The notes: a model not told the origin generated them from the letters alone. Shown: positions 1 through 27,507, counted from the stretch's first letter. The stretch is 64,000 bases of DNA from Theobroma cacao (GCF_000208745.1 NC_030850.1:7224509-7288508); one strand, 5' to 3'. Made by a program: numbers and translations.

Positions 1-714
1 TAAGATTGGAGCTAATTAATTAACTTTAATTTAATAATATTTCCAAGTGATCTGCCAATTCAAATCCATCTCCAATTAGAGCCAATTGGCGATTGCATTT
101 CTTTTGTGGAAGGGAAAAAAAACACATTAATCGCATTTCTTATATAGGAACACAATTTGATTCTTGCTCGGGAAATATAATAAAGTTTAGCCTACCATAC
201 TGAAGAACAAAGTACTTAACTAATTAAAAGGTTTTCTCCTATAAATCAAGCCGCAGAATTTAAAAATTTAGTAATCAAATTTAAAAGGCATGTCACGTGT
301 TTGAATGTTCTAATATGATAGACGAGTGGGAGAATTATAACTAATTAAATGCTTATGAAAAAAAGCCTACTACTTGCCGACCATATGCGTAGCCTATCAT
401 GATAGACAAATAATTTAATTAAAAGAGTTTTTTTTCCTTATAAATTAGTGGTAGAATTTAATAAATTCATAAAGAAGTCAATGAAATAAATTCATTTCAC
501 ATGTGGATAGTGTTTAAGGTAATAATACTTAATTAAATGCTAATGACAAAAAAAAACCCTTCTAGCTCATAGCTAAATAATCTCTAGTAGAGAGATAAAA
601 TATATAATTTATAATCAACTTATGATTATGAATTAAGAAAAAAAAAGGGTAAAAATGAGAGCAAAAAGAAAGAACAAGAAACCCAAGCATTGGCATTAAT
701 TTGATTTTATTCAC
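1..714. other. AT-rich non-coding stretch with a diverged tandem duplication
   Basis: No coding exon can be supported here. Two similar stretches, about 190-380 and 391-565, share a series of short blocks in the same order (a CCTAYCAT start, AATTAAAAG, CTTATAAAT-like, TAGAATTTAA, AATTAAATGCTTATG-like and a poly-A run). Their period is roughly 188 bases. I looked here for exons 3-4 of the YUCCA gene that lies on the minus strand just above and saw none. Confidence 0.5.
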
Positions 715-1787
715 CTTTATTGCTTTCGACTTGATCTTGTCGACAGACCCAACATCAATTACAGGAGCTCTTCCTGCCGTGGCTTTGAGATGGAAAGGAC
801 CTTGGTTAGGTCGACGGATTTCATACTTGTATAGATCTCCATACTTTATATTCGCCATCATTAACACCATGAAATCCACTACAAAAACGGGCAGATACTT
901 GGAGAATATCATCCCTAGCCGCACTATTTCTTTGCTTACCACATGAAACTACAAAAGAAGAGCCAGGCTTGAGATAGATTTTTTTTTCTTTTCCAAATCA
1001 AATTTAGGAATCGTTAAATGAAGATATTATAAAACATTTGAGGAAAAAAAAATGAAAGCACAAAAACAATAAGAAAAATCGCATATCTAAATGTCGATTT
1101 GTTTGATGCTAATATTAAAGCAACAGCCAACTTCCCTATGCATGCAAGAGATAGAGACAGGGAGAGGGAGGGTCTTACGGGATTTCTGATAACAATTGAA
1201 GTCTGAGCTCCAAAAGTTGAAAGGTCATAAGATATCTCCATGCCCGAATTACCGCATCCTACGACCAAAACATCCTTGTTTGCATACTTGGAACCAGATT
1301 TATACTCGTTAGAATGGATCATTTCTCCCTTGAAGCTATCCAACCCTGGAAGGTCAGGAATGTACTTGGCGCTATTTTCACCAGAAGCAATCACCAAGAA
1401 CTCAGCAACATAAACTTCCACATCCCCTGATTGCATGTTCCTTGCTTCGATTCTCCATTTCCCATCAACTTCATCATAACAAGCCGATTCAACAGATCGA
1501 TGATATTGAGGTTGGATGTTGAAGGTTGAAACATATTCATCCAGGTACTTTAAAAAAATGTCTTTTGGTATATAGGTAGGACTATCGGCTGGGTGAGGCA
1601 TGTACGGAAGCGAACAAAATTCTTTGGCTAAATGGAGTTTCACGCGATCGTAAGCTCTTTTCTTCCAAAGAGAAGCATAAATATCTTCTCTTTCAAGGAT
1701 GACATGGGGAATGGAATGAGCTGATAGGCATGCAGAGGTTGCAAGGCCAGAAGGTCCAGCTCCAACAATCACTACAACATTCTCCAT
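715..1787 (-). CDS. YUCCA-type flavin monooxygenase, exons 1-2 only (partial gene)
   Basis: The minus strand carries two exons that join in frame. Exon 1 is 1787-1179 (203 codons, donor CC|GTAAGA) and exon 2 is 948-715 (78 codons, acceptor TTGTAG, donor AAAG|GTGAAT). The product starts MENVVVIVGAGPSGLA, with the FAD-binding GxGxxG near residue 9. A second dinucleotide fold (VVGCGNSGMEIS) lies near residue 175. The usual ATG-motif region reads VIASGENS, so Thr is replaced by Ser. Exon 2 (KYGDLYKYEIRRPNQGPF, then APVIDVGSVDKI) is typical of the YUC10/YUC11 branch. YUCCA enzymes oxidise indole-3-pyruvate to indole-3-acetic acid with NADPH and oxygen. Exons 3-4, which carry the ATGY motif and the C-terminus, are not found in the 714 bases that remain before the window edge. 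The gene is therefore truncated or has a long intron 2. Both visible exons are open and could be functional. Confidence 0.82.
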
Positions 1788-1805
1788 ATCTTCTTCTTTG
1801 GAATC

Positions 1806-2750
1806 TCAAAGAAACTCTTGGGGGTGATATGATGAGATGTCTTTGTTAAATAACCAGTAGCACAATTTATAATGAAAATCTAGGCGGGTCGTGCTCTTTT
1901 GGACTTGTCCTTGGGAGATGAAGTGTTGTTGCTTCTGTTGCTCTGTTGCTCTGTTTTGAGTTGGATGCGTTTGATTTTCATGTGGCATGCATTGGCTTGT
2001 TGTTGGGTGGAGGTTTTTTACAGGGATTCTTGTTGCTGGATGTTACGGTAACGATGGATGTGGTTGAGACTTTGCTAAAGGACATGTGAAGTATCGATTA
2101 TAGTATGAGTTTTTTTGTATGGACGTTTCTTGTGGCCTGATGATGGTTGAGATGGACCGTTTTTGGTGCTGGTTCTCCTTTGCTGGATCCTCTTGAGTTT
2201 GTTATTACTTGAAAAGATGGTTGCTTTGAAGGATGTTTGTTGATGTTGGCATGGATGCTTGGGTGTCGGTTTGGAGTATTGGATGCGTTTGTGAGAGACG
2301 CGTTGCTGTTGGGTCTCATGGATCTTCACTAATTCTGTTTTTGCCTTTCGAGTTCGATCTTTCTTATTTTGAGTATTTTTGTTCATGTTTGTTTTGTTCG
2401 TTGCTGACAACTGTTGAACTGAGGCTGGTATGTCTTGTTTTGTTGCTGGCCATTGATCGTTAGGGGTTGTGAAGAGGGTTTCTTTCTTCTGTTTTTTGTG
2501 TATATAGGTTGTTGAGCTTTTTTGGCAAAAAGTGTGGAGAGCTTGTTCTGTCTAGTGACTGGATCATTCTAGGGATGAAAAACCGTTGATGACGACGACT
2601 AAGTGAGCGGTTACGTCTATGTAATTGTACAGGGTTTTCCTCGCATAGGCCAAATGTTTATATGCTAACAGAAGTCTTATTTAGAGACTTCTGATGGCAT
2701 ATTGGCTGGAATGTTAATAAAATTGCTTTTTTTTAAAAAAAACACACACA
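1806..2750 (+). repeat. Probable LINE 3'-UTR remnant
   Basis: This G/T-rich, non-coding stretch starts within 20 bases of the YUCCA start codon. It ends at about 2710-2745 with an AATAAAATTGC-like signal and then T/A runs. That composition and ending resemble the 3' untranslated part of plant L1-type retrotransposons. No reverse transcriptase is present. The short ORFs on both strands have no recognisable domain. Alternatively it could be unique upstream sequence of the YUCCA gene. Confidence 0.3.
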
Positions 2751-2899
2751 AAATTCTACCTTTCTCTTAATATTAGTTGATTTTCCAATATCACAGTTGC
2801 CATGTATATATCAATCTTTTTGAATCCTGCCACCTTATTGTATGTTAAGACACACTTTCTACAGATATTTAGACGATAATGTATGGCTGTTCATTCTTA

Positions 2900-3550
2900 T
2901 TTTTTTGAAAAGTGATTTTATTATCCATAGCCCGGATGCTATGGCATTGAAACCCGGTTTGGGAGAAAGTCTGTACAGACAAAACAGAGTTGCCACTCGC
3001 AAAAACTACTGGCTGTTGAAGAAACAACAATCAGCATCTACAGATGCTCAGAAACAATAACCAGCATCACAGCAGACCGAATCAAACAAAAAACCAAAGC
3101 CTAACCAGGGAACAAATCAACTGCAAAGCTAGCATAATCAAAATTCAAGTGATCGTCGAAATTGGAAGCCGTTTCCCTCCACAGGAAGAACATGAAGCGG
3201 GCCGAGAGCGAAAACTCTAACCTTGGACATTTGAGACCTCCCAAGTGCCATGCATGAAAAAGCACTTGCTACTCCTACCAACACCAACCTCCAGCGACGC
3301 AATCCAAGCCGCAACCCAGAAGAACCTCCGGTCACCACAAGAGAGTTATATTAAGCCTCTGTGGTTTTTTTTTCTTTCAAACAAAGTCCATTTTATTAGT
3401 AAGAGATAGTTATAAAAGCTTCACAGTTCAAATCCTTGAACTGGAACATAAATTTGCCTATGAGCGCCTAAAGAGGCTCCAGTGCTAGCGGTAGAAAACA
3501 AAGCCACTGGAGCAGGCGGGATCGATGTAACATATTAAGCCTTTTTNATG
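2900..3550 (-). repeat. Stacked LINE-like 3' ends (two tails)
   Basis: Two minus-strand tails can be seen. One begins at a T-run near 2898-2906 and continues through TGATTTTATTATCCATAGCC. The other begins at the T-run 3366-3376 and continues through GTCCATTTTATTAGTAAGAG. Read on the minus strand, both end in a gene-like 3' UTR followed by poly(A), as L1-type insertions do. No coding domain is left. One undetermined base (N) lies at 3547. Confidence 0.35.
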
Positions 3551-3556
3551 ATTAGC

Positions 3557-4245
3557 CTTTTTTTTTTTTTTTTTTGAAGGGCATGAACATTTCACTGAAA
3601 GAGCTGGCAAGGGGGTTGCCAGAAAAAAACAGAGAGGGTAAAGAAAACCCGTTCAGCTGCTAATCCCCTGTTACAAAGAGACCAAATGGGTCACAACAAT
3701 CAGCCACAAAAAACATCAAGTCCCCTGGGTCCTGAATGGCCACACAATTCAGCCACAAAACACATGAAAAAAGCAAAAGGCCAGAAAAAATTCATGCCCA
3801 CCTGAATATGCATATAAACCTCAAAATGAATATCCATCATCCATACAAAAAAGGAAAAGGTGGGGATTAACTGGAAGCCATCATAGATCATTATCGTCAA
3901 ACCAGTGGCAAGCAAAGCATTAAAAAACTGCAGAGAATTTACCCAATCGCATAACAGCTGCTTTGGCCAGACCATCGGCAAAGTTGTTATCTTCTCTAAA
4001 AATATGCTTGAATAGAAAAGCTTTGACATCGCGTTTGAGAACTTCAATGCTATTAGATACTCTCTTCATACGCCAAGGAAATGAACTGTGGTTATTCACC
4101 CAATTGATGGCATTTCGAGAATCACTTTCTACAATGAGAGAGTGGCTGCTAGACCATGGAGTGGAAAGAAAGAAGCTGATTCCCTCTTTAATGGCAGCCA
4201 GTTCTGCGTAGTTAGGGACAAACTTGCAACGTTCCTTACCATAAG
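3557..4245 (-). pseudogene. LINE fragment: RNase H-like domain plus poly(A) tail
   Basis: Reading the minus strand from about 4210 gives a continuous RNase H-like segment typical of the C-terminus of plant L1-type elements. It includes YAELAAIKEGISFFLST, then LIVESDSRNAINWVNN and then HIFREDNNFADGLAKAA, with the catalytic-type Glu and Asp residues in place. The frame then runs into stop codons. The insertion ends in a T-run at 3557-3578, which is poly(A) on the minus strand. The 5' part (endonuclease, reverse transcriptase) is missing, so this is a 5'-truncated dead copy. Confidence 0.7.
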
Positions 4246-4959
4246 GGAAAAATTATTGTATGTGGTCAAGAGGAGATACGCAAGGGAATGAAAAAAGAGA
4301 AAAAGAAATAGATAACATAGGGGAAAATATTATAAAGGTTAAACGTGAAAATTCCTTAGACAAGGTGGGTGCGCGTGAGTAGGCTAATTATAGGGAATAA
4401 GAGTTTTATCAGAAACGTGTAATGCAATTCTTTGGTAAAATATTACTTTTGGTTTGCTTTAAGAAATACATTGATAAGCATAGATTCTTGATCTTAAAAT
4501 AAGTGATGGTATGATTGACGATTACTACCATTGATCACAGTCCATTCTTTTTTATGTTACCTTGCTTAATTGCATTTTGGTTTCAAATAGTAAAAAGCAA
4601 AAGTTAAAACAAAAAAACCCTTTGGATACATATATAAAAGCAAATAGTAGTACATTCCTGAAAAATGAATAAATATTAAAAACTTAAGTTTGATGAGTAC
4701 TAAAAAATTTACTTCAATATAAATGGTTAAACCATTAATTTTCTTTGAATTAATTATTACTGTTGACTTTGGTGTTGATGACTTGATTATTATTTTACTG
4801 TGATTTTTGAAAAATAAAAAATAAAAAGTAAAACTAATGTCAATATTACAAAGTAATAATACATAATCAGGACACTTTTTCTCAAAAATTTGTACTATAA
4901 GTAAAGAGTGCAAAGTTTCCTTTTTGCATCTTCTAAATGGGTGCTGCCTCACATTTTGA

Positions 4960-5485
4960 TTGTTGAGTTGGATTCAGAAAACGTAGTTAATTGGATAAAC
5001 AACCCTTAGGCTGCACTATAGAATGTGAGGAAATGGATCCTTCGAATAGAGAACCTGAAAAGAAAGATCAACAAGTGGGAGGTGTGCAAGATTCCTAGAG
5101 AGGCGAATTCTGAAGCAGACACTTGCGAAGGAAGGGGTGCTGAGACAACAAGAATTGCTTCTGGTACTTTTAGAGCAAAGTTGGAAACTCTCTGCTTCCC
5201 TCTGTGTTATGTGAGTGACGTTTTCTATGTCTTTTCCTTTGAGTTTTTATGTCCTGCTGTGCTGTGACTTTCTTGTCTCTGTATTATGGGGGAGTGATGT
5301 TTAGTGGCGGGGTTCTGCTGTTTCTGGTGTTTCCTAAATGGGTGTCCATGGAATCTTTATGACTCTAAGGACAGCCATGCCACTGGAAAGGAGCAGTCCT
5401 GCTCCTTGGATATCCACCGGCTTTCTTCTCTGTACTTTGCTGCATGAGTAATATATTCACCTTTAAACAAAAAAAAAAAATTGAT
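4960..5485 (+). pseudogene. LINE fragment: RNase H-like C-terminus on the plus strand
   Basis: The plus strand reads VVNWINN, then RKWILRIENLKRKI, then WEVCKIPREANSEAD from about 4980 to 5119. This matches the end of the RNase H-like domain of plant L1-type LINEs. The next block, LAKEGVLRQQ, sits in another frame after the codons for EAD, so the reading frame is broken near 5120. A G/T-rich 3' UTR follows and ends in an A-run at 5469-5482. It lies opposite in strand to the copy at 3557-4245 and next to the YUCCA exon 3-4 fragment. Confidence 0.65.
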
Positions 5486-5722
5486 AACCATTAAACAAGG
5501 GAACAACCACACTGTTTGAAACATTACAAATTGGAATACTGAATTTCGACTGGGATTTGGAAAGTAGCAGAAACAACAAGGCTGTCTTTTATAGCTAAAC
5601 ATAAAATGACACATAGACTACAGTTTAATTTCATCATTACACATGAAACCAGAATGAAAATACCAATAATAACTACTCTATCCCAGTAGGAGAGTGACAG
5701 AGATAAATCCTCTAAGGGCCTT

Positions 5723-6115
5723 TCACTTTCCCAGTTTTTCACTGATAACTCTCTTAACGTCTTCAGCTATGGCCTTTGCATCCATTGACACGCCAAATAA
5801 TCCACTCCTTGACAATACAGGTTCTTTTCTCCCTTCAAATGGATGGGGAAATTATTTTTAGGCAACCCATTTTCATTGAGAACATGTTCATAATCCTGTA
5901 GAAAATATCCTTACCATATTTTTAGACATGGTTTCATAACCTTTTCTGTCTAAGAGAAATAAATGGAAAAAGAAAGAGTGGAATTTGTAAAATTTTACCC
6001 TGAGCCATTCATTAGCTATGCTTCTATAGCCCGTCGCAAAAACTATGGCATCAAACTCTCTATCAATACCATCCTCAACCAACACCTTCTTCCTATTAAT
6101 GTTATAATTTACTGG
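5723..6115 (-). pseudogene. YUCCA flavin monooxygenase fragment, exons 3-4, frameshifted
   Basis: The minus strand holds exon 3 at 6115-5999 (39 codons; it contains the VFATGYRSIANEW block with the family's ATGY motif) and exon 4 at 5895-5723, ending in TGA. Both have good splice borders (ATGCAAAG|CC, AGG|GTAAAA, TTCTACAG|GA). Exon 4 begins in one frame (LNENGLPKNNFPIHL, then GEKNLYC) and must change frame near 5809-5815 to reach SRSGLFGVSMDAKAIAEDV and the stop. The residues normally between Cys and Ser are missing, which fits a deletion of about 10 bases. Exons 1-2 are not found upstream of it (above 6115). It therefore looks like a remnant of a second tandem YUCCA copy rather than part of the gene at 715-1787, which lies in the wrong order. 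Confidence 0.8.
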
Positions 6116-8805
6116 CTTTGCATGGAATAAAAATAAGTTAAAACATCTGAAAAATTCATTTTAAATGTGGAAAAAAGAAGTCAACGGTTGGAATTAATGC
6201 CCCTAAATAGAAAAATTGATACACACAATTAAAGTTGTTGCCAGCATTTGCATTAGCTGTGCTTGTCAAGAATTTACGTATCGGGACATTATTATAACAA
6301 ATACTCAATTGAACAAGCAAAACCCAATAACCAAACTGATGTAATAAGAATAAATAAACATAAAAAGTCTTTAAGAGAATAACAAATAAAACAATCTCTT
6401 AAATGATAATGGGAATAAATAAAGAGAAATTCTAAACATATCATCAACCATGTACGTTCTGACTTTTAAAACAATATTCTTGCCCTGAACAGTGGTTACA
6501 ATTTTATATATTATTTACTATTGGTAAATGATTGCATAGCTTTATTTATCTCATGTCTTTCCCTTTCGTCTTCGTAAAATTCTTCATATCCTCCTTTCAC
6601 ATTTCTTATAAGATGTTATGTATTAAACACATTTTTATAGTAAAATGAGGTGGTTTTCTTGTAACCCAACTTCCCTTCGTAACACACCAAAATAGCATAA
6701 CGAGGGCAAGGTCGTTGTGAAGGAGAAGCTTAACATGTATCATCATGGTATCAGAACTATGACATGGAAGAAAATGACTATCAATTTTTCCAATATCTCA
6801 AGAAGCGAGCTTTAAAGAATTGAACGTCAAAATATTCAACTTTTCACTGTGGCACAAGGGAAATTATGAGGAATTTCAAGACTTGACCAAAATAGTTTAC
6901 CATATGTTAAATTTAAATAAATATAAAGGAGTAATACTCTTAGTTTACTTTTTTTGTAATTTCAATTTAAACTCTTGTAAAAAATGTGACTTTTATCCTT
7001 ACAACGTATGTAAAATAAAACCACCTTTAGGTCCTTTTAATTTTTTACTTTATACTCTTGTAAAATCGGAGGTTAGGTCTATATACCTCTCATTTTTGTA
7101 TGTTTTTTATTTTATTAATAAACTTTTAACATAGTAGTTGGGCTTTACAAGAACTTCCAGCATTAAAAAAAAAAAAAAAACTTTAAAGAATTGAAGAAAT
7201 TTTGGAGAACGGCGTTGATATACTAATTGATCTGATTCCAACCCAAGGAAGTACAAAATTGAGCAACCCCATATTTAATAAATACTTTTATAACTTATCA
7301 AAATAATAAAAAGAGCTATGTTTCTCGTACTCCAAAAGTGAGTGTTGGACACAGGTAGGTTCAAATTGTTTCTAAGTTTTTCTTTATATTTAGAGGATCA
7401 TTTACTTTCTTTGCTGAGAAAAAGAAAAATATTTAGAGGATCAGACCTCCGTACCTATCTTGAAAAAGTGTTTCCGGCACCAATATTTTAACAGAAAATG
7501 AAGAGTCGGGGCAACATACATAGGGAGGAGAGAGTTTCTAGAGGCATACATTCCTAAACATGGACTAGGGAGAGGGGTACTTAGAGAATAAATGCAAGCA
7601 CCGACTGCAATTGGAAACGTCCTCCACCTAGGCAGAGTATAAAATTCAACTCTGATGCTTCATGATATAATATCCAGTCCTCCAATCCTTGTAACATCGA
7701 CGGTGAGAGAGGCTGGGTAGCAGGGGTGAGCTGTGAAGTTAGAAATCTTAGCTTCGATTGCTCCCCTTAAAACCTTGGCAATCTAAAATGAGATAATACT
7801 TGTTTTCAATCTAGGATTACGAATAACTGAAGTAGAGACTGCACTTTTTCATGCAATTAGCAGGGATTAATTAGAACAACACAAGGTCATATGACTGCAA
7901 TACCTGCATTTGCGGATGCCTTTTAAGTCTAGATGTACCAGAATAGATCTCCTTTAACAAAATCTTATATTTCTCATAAAAAAAAAAAGATGGCCTCAAA
8001 CCAGAAATCTAGTACGGCTTCATACTAGAAAATTATGAAACGACTATAGAGGAAATTTATAACAGTTATTCAGTTCTAAACCATCTGAAAAGTTAATCTT
8101 GGTGGCTTCGTCTTTGATTAATGAATGCATATCTTCAGATAACATACTTTGTAATCAAGTTTCCACAAGTTCCATATTTCAATAACGTTAGGAGACTGTC
8201 GTTTATATCTTTCTTCGGGCTTAAACAAATTATTATCATCATATGTTGAACAGAACATGAAACAAATATATATTGAACAGAACATAAAACAAATATCAGT
8301 TCAAATATCTGCAAGAACACAACTCTTCCTTTCTCACATCACTGAGCTTCACTTGAGCAACCTTTGTCCACAAACTTATACCAAACCCAGAACCGTTTCT
8401 TTTCTCACTTGACTGAAAAATTGAACTAGTTGTCTCCACAACACTAATCCAAACTGAAAACCAAATTCATGGTGACAAATTTCTCCATCTAAACCAAGGG
8501 CTAGTGTTCACTTTCAGAATAAACAGAGTCTGCAGAATAAACATGAAAACCAAACGGAAGCAACAAGTAACTTTTTTCTCAAGCCAGTGCCTACAGTTAT
8601 CTTTAGTGAACCAATGGAAAATTTTATTAGAAAGAATAATAAGACAGCTGTTGTACACTTTACATTTGGATCGAAAAACATCCGACCAACAGCAGCAAAA
8701 ATAATCAGTAACAGAACAAAAAATCGCTCTTACTGTAGTAATCCCTATCTGCTTACAAAATTTCCTAAATACTAACGCTCAATAGAAGCGGTCAGGCCAT
8801 ATCAT
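6116..8805. other. Intergenic, no supportable gene
   Basis: This is AT-rich sequence without recognisable exons. The only notable motif is TGGTATCAGAAC at 6746-6757, which resembles the initiator-tRNA primer-binding site of copia-type retrotransposons and is preceded by a CA dinucleotide. Poly-A runs occur at 7166-7181 and 7978-7989. The part nearest 8805 should contain the 3' UTR of the NAC gene. I see no clear polyadenylation signal that fixes its end. Confidence 0.45.
6746..6757 (+). other. Possible LTR-retrotransposon primer-binding site
   Basis: The 12-mer TGGTATCAGAAC differs by one base from the usual copia-type primer-binding site TGGTATCAGAGC, which pairs with initiator methionine tRNA. 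No gag or pol remains downstream and no second LTR was recognised. At most it marks the edge of a decayed element. Confidence 0.3.
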
Positions 8806-9747
8806 TCAATCAAATGGATAAAGCACATTGGTTAGAGCATCGTCTTTTGTGAATGTCGCCAACAATGAAGAAATTTCATCATCAACTGAAACATCAGCAG
8901 CCTTCAAGAACTCAAGATTAGCATTTGCATCTGTTATTGGAGAACCATATTCAATTTGGCCATAACTGAGCAAGCTGTATTCCTTATAAGAAGAGTGCAG
9001 TGCTGAAATAATATCTTCAACTAAAACTTGGGAAGCCTCCATGGGTGTAATGGGCTTGTTTGCATCAAGAACCACTGAAGGAGAATCTGCAAAACGACTT
9101 GATTCAGCTGATGATCCAAGGCATTGGCTCTGAGTAACACAGGGGCTAGTAGCACTAGTGAAGGCTGGTGCAGGCAAGTCAGTGGAAGAGACGTCCTCAA
9201 CAACTTCATCATCATCAGTCCAGTCCTCCTCTCTAAATGGTGCTCCATATTGGGCACCGTTTCTATGGCCAGGACCATCCTTACAGAAAATAACACAAAG
9301 AACGTAAGCATCCTGGACGACTCCCTTGTCAAGTAGATCCTTATCTTCCAGTCTGTATTCGTGCATAACCCAATCTGTTCTCTCTCCTTGTGGGGCTTTC
9401 CCTCTGTGGAAAACCAAAGTTTTAATACTCCCCACATCTTTGTCATTGTGACGAACAGGTCTGTCCTTCCCAGTTGTCTTCCAGTACCCATAGGCAGTGG
9501 CACGATTGAACCTACTCCCTTTTCCATATTTCTTCTCCGTTGGACAGAAAAAGTACCACTTGAGATCCCCAGTCCTTAGAAGTGACTTGTCTGGCAGATC
9601 CCAAGGAGCGTACTTATATAGGTCAAGCTCAGCGATAGCTTCAAAACGAAACTTCTTCCCCAAAACTTTCCTCCTCAGATAGTATTTAAGAAGCTCAACG
9701 TCAGTGGGATGAAACCGAAATCCAGGAGCCAGTGAATTTTTTTCCAT
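8806..9747 (-). CDS. NAC-domain transcription factor, intron-free coding sequence
   Basis: A single open frame of 313 residues runs from ATG at 9747 to the stop at 8806. A longer in-frame reading to 9792 starts inside the leader and is not needed. The NAC DNA-binding domain is complete: A ([19 protein letters not shown], residues 6-28), B (35-55), C ([11 protein letters not shown] with [10 protein letters not shown], 63-99), D ([18 protein letters not shown] with MHEYRLED, 104-137) and E ([14 protein letters not shown], 144-158). Subdomain E departs from the usual VLC-K/R-V/I-F-K. The following NGAQYGAPF and EEDWTDDDE block resembles the ANAC082/ANAC103 branch. The acidic, Ser-rich C-terminus is a likely activation region and I see no membrane helix. 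NAC genes usually have introns inside the NAC domain and this one has none. Promoter and leader are described at 9748-10027. Confidence 0.9.
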   Translation of the reverse strand: MEKNSLAPGFRFHPTDVELLKYYLRRKVLGKKFRFEAIAELDLYKYAPWDLPDKSLLRTGDLKWYFFCPTEKKYGKGSRFNRATAYGYWKTTGKDRPVRHNDKDVGSIKTLVFHRGKAPQGERTDWVMHEYRLEDKDLLDKGVVQDAYVLCVIFCKDGPGHRNGAQYGAPFREEDWTDDDEVVEDVSSTDLPAPAFTSATSPCVTQSQCLGSSAESSRFADSPSVVLDANKPITPMEASQVLVEDIISALHSSYKEYSLLSYGQIEYGSPITDANANLEFLKAADVSVDDEISSLLATFTKDDALTNVLYPFD

Positions 9748-10027
9748 TGAGAACTGAAACAGAGATAAAAATAAATAAAACCCTGAAATCAAAATTAAGA
9801 AACCCTAAGAATCAGACAAAACAAACGAGAATGAAAATCAAAAACCTACAATCAAGAAACTGCAAAGCAGAAACAGATAGAAGGAAAAACAAAGCGAAAA
9901 CCTTCGTGAAAAAGTAAGCCAATTGAGCCGATGGAGTAGCGAAACCGAGAGAAAACGGAAAAAGAAATTGAAAGAGTGAGCTGAAGATTGGAGAGAACGA
10001 AAAGCAGAGGATCGCCTGGCTTATAAA
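9748..10027 (-). promoter_or_regulatory. NAC gene leader and TATA box
   Basis: On the minus strand a TATA box (TTTATAA, 10027-10021) lies about 275 bases before the NAC start codon. The leader is pyrimidine-rich. It offers a plausible 5'-UTR intron, with donor GAAG|GTTTTCGC near 9905 and acceptor TGTTTCAG just before TTCTCAATGG. The leader intron is read only from consensus. Confidence 0.5.
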
Positions 10028-11482
10028 CACGCGCCAACTAGTAACCGCGTTATGGAACTAGCCGTTGCGCCATATTTTTCTTTTTTATTTTTGAATTTTA
10101 ACTTTTAAGCCTTATTTTATGTTAGGCACTTGCCATATTCCCGTTCTTTTTAATTACTTCTTAAACCGCTTAACTGTTTACCTTATTATTTCCCAACTAA
10201 TTCATGTTTATAGGATTATAACATTTACTCTTTACTCTTTCTGTCGTGATTAATTTGTTTTATTGCTTTAAATTCCTTTTTTTTTATAGTACATTTATTA
10301 TATTTTCTTTTTTGGATTTTAACATTTAAAATACTTAAATATTAAAATATCAAATTACTTATTAATCTCATTTCACAATTTTGTTTTGAATGAATCTATC
10401 CAACTAATCTTCACATTCACAACTTACAAAATTAATCTTCTTTTCCTAAACGAGTTTTACTCAAAATTAATCTTCAGCTCATTCAATAAGCAACTTTTAA
10501 TTTTTGAAATATTTCTAACCAACAATTATTTGAAAATGCCTATATAAATATAAATAAAAAAAATGCCTAATAATCAAGTTTAACTTTATCTTGAGAGAGG
10601 ATTATTTGAAAATTTCGGCCAATTAACTCAATTTAAAAATCCGAAAGTTAAAATTTAAGAACAAAGAACAACATAACCAAAATTTCATTCAATGGAAGAA
10701 ATCAATAACTCGAATAAAATATCAATGCCAACAGCACTCTTCTTAACCAGTTTCAAATGAACAAATTTCTTCCTAAAGAAAATGTAACCAATAATGATAT
10801 GATACAATCAAGCATCCTTTACTTAGAAACTATGTAAGGGAGAAATAAACCCAGGGAGGAGAAGCCGCGAAACAGATGGAACCAGAAAGCATTTTGGACC
10901 ATCTCGCGACCTAACCATCCTCTGATCGTAAAAATATAGTCTTTAATTGGAAATGTTGCATGTACAACATCATAAATGCTTGGCTGCTTTCGATGGCAAA
11001 CCCGTGTAAGATTTGCAGTAACTGCAATTTCAACCTGCAAAGACCTATTTGAGAGCCATCTCATGTCTCATGTACTGTCCATGTTGAAATCACTCTGTAC
11101 AGTGTGCAATGTCCAAGATGGGTAGAACTATTCTATACCAACTCGTGGTAACTTCATCACCAACAGCCAGCAGAGTTCATGACTGGAGGACCTGAGATTA
11201 AAAATTGAAGACAACTCTGTTACAGTAGATTTTGCCCCTAGTCTTCCTACTGTTTTCTATGCCGATACAATTACAAATTCCTCAAACCAAGGAAAGACAG
11301 GCCACAAGCAGGTATGAATCATCCTTCACCCCCCCCCTCAAAAAAATCTCTTGTAAAAACCTCTGAAGCCATTGCATAGTGAACCAAATATACTTAAACC
11401 ATACAACGGTATCTTTTCCTGTGAAAATCTTCACCAGTCTGGATTTACCAAAACAACAATGTGACAACACACCAAATCTGAA
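10028..11482. other. Spacer between the NAC promoter and the PI4K-beta 3' end
   Basis: The part from about 10060 to 10700 is strongly AT-rich and non-coding. The part from about 10700 to 11482 has a higher GC content and lies directly downstream of the PI4K-beta stop codon, so it probably contains that gene's 3' UTR. The short minus-strand ORFs in it have no recognisable domain. Confidence 0.45.

Positions 11483-27507
<16,025 letters not shown>

Noticed and set aside
6746..6757. A full copia retrotransposon starting at the primer-binding-site-like word
   Set aside because: No gag, protease, integrase or reverse transcriptase and no second LTR were found around it.
9021..9527. A 168-codon ORF on the minus strand within the NAC gene
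   Set aside because: It is an out-of-frame shadow of the NAC coding sequence and has no domain of its own.
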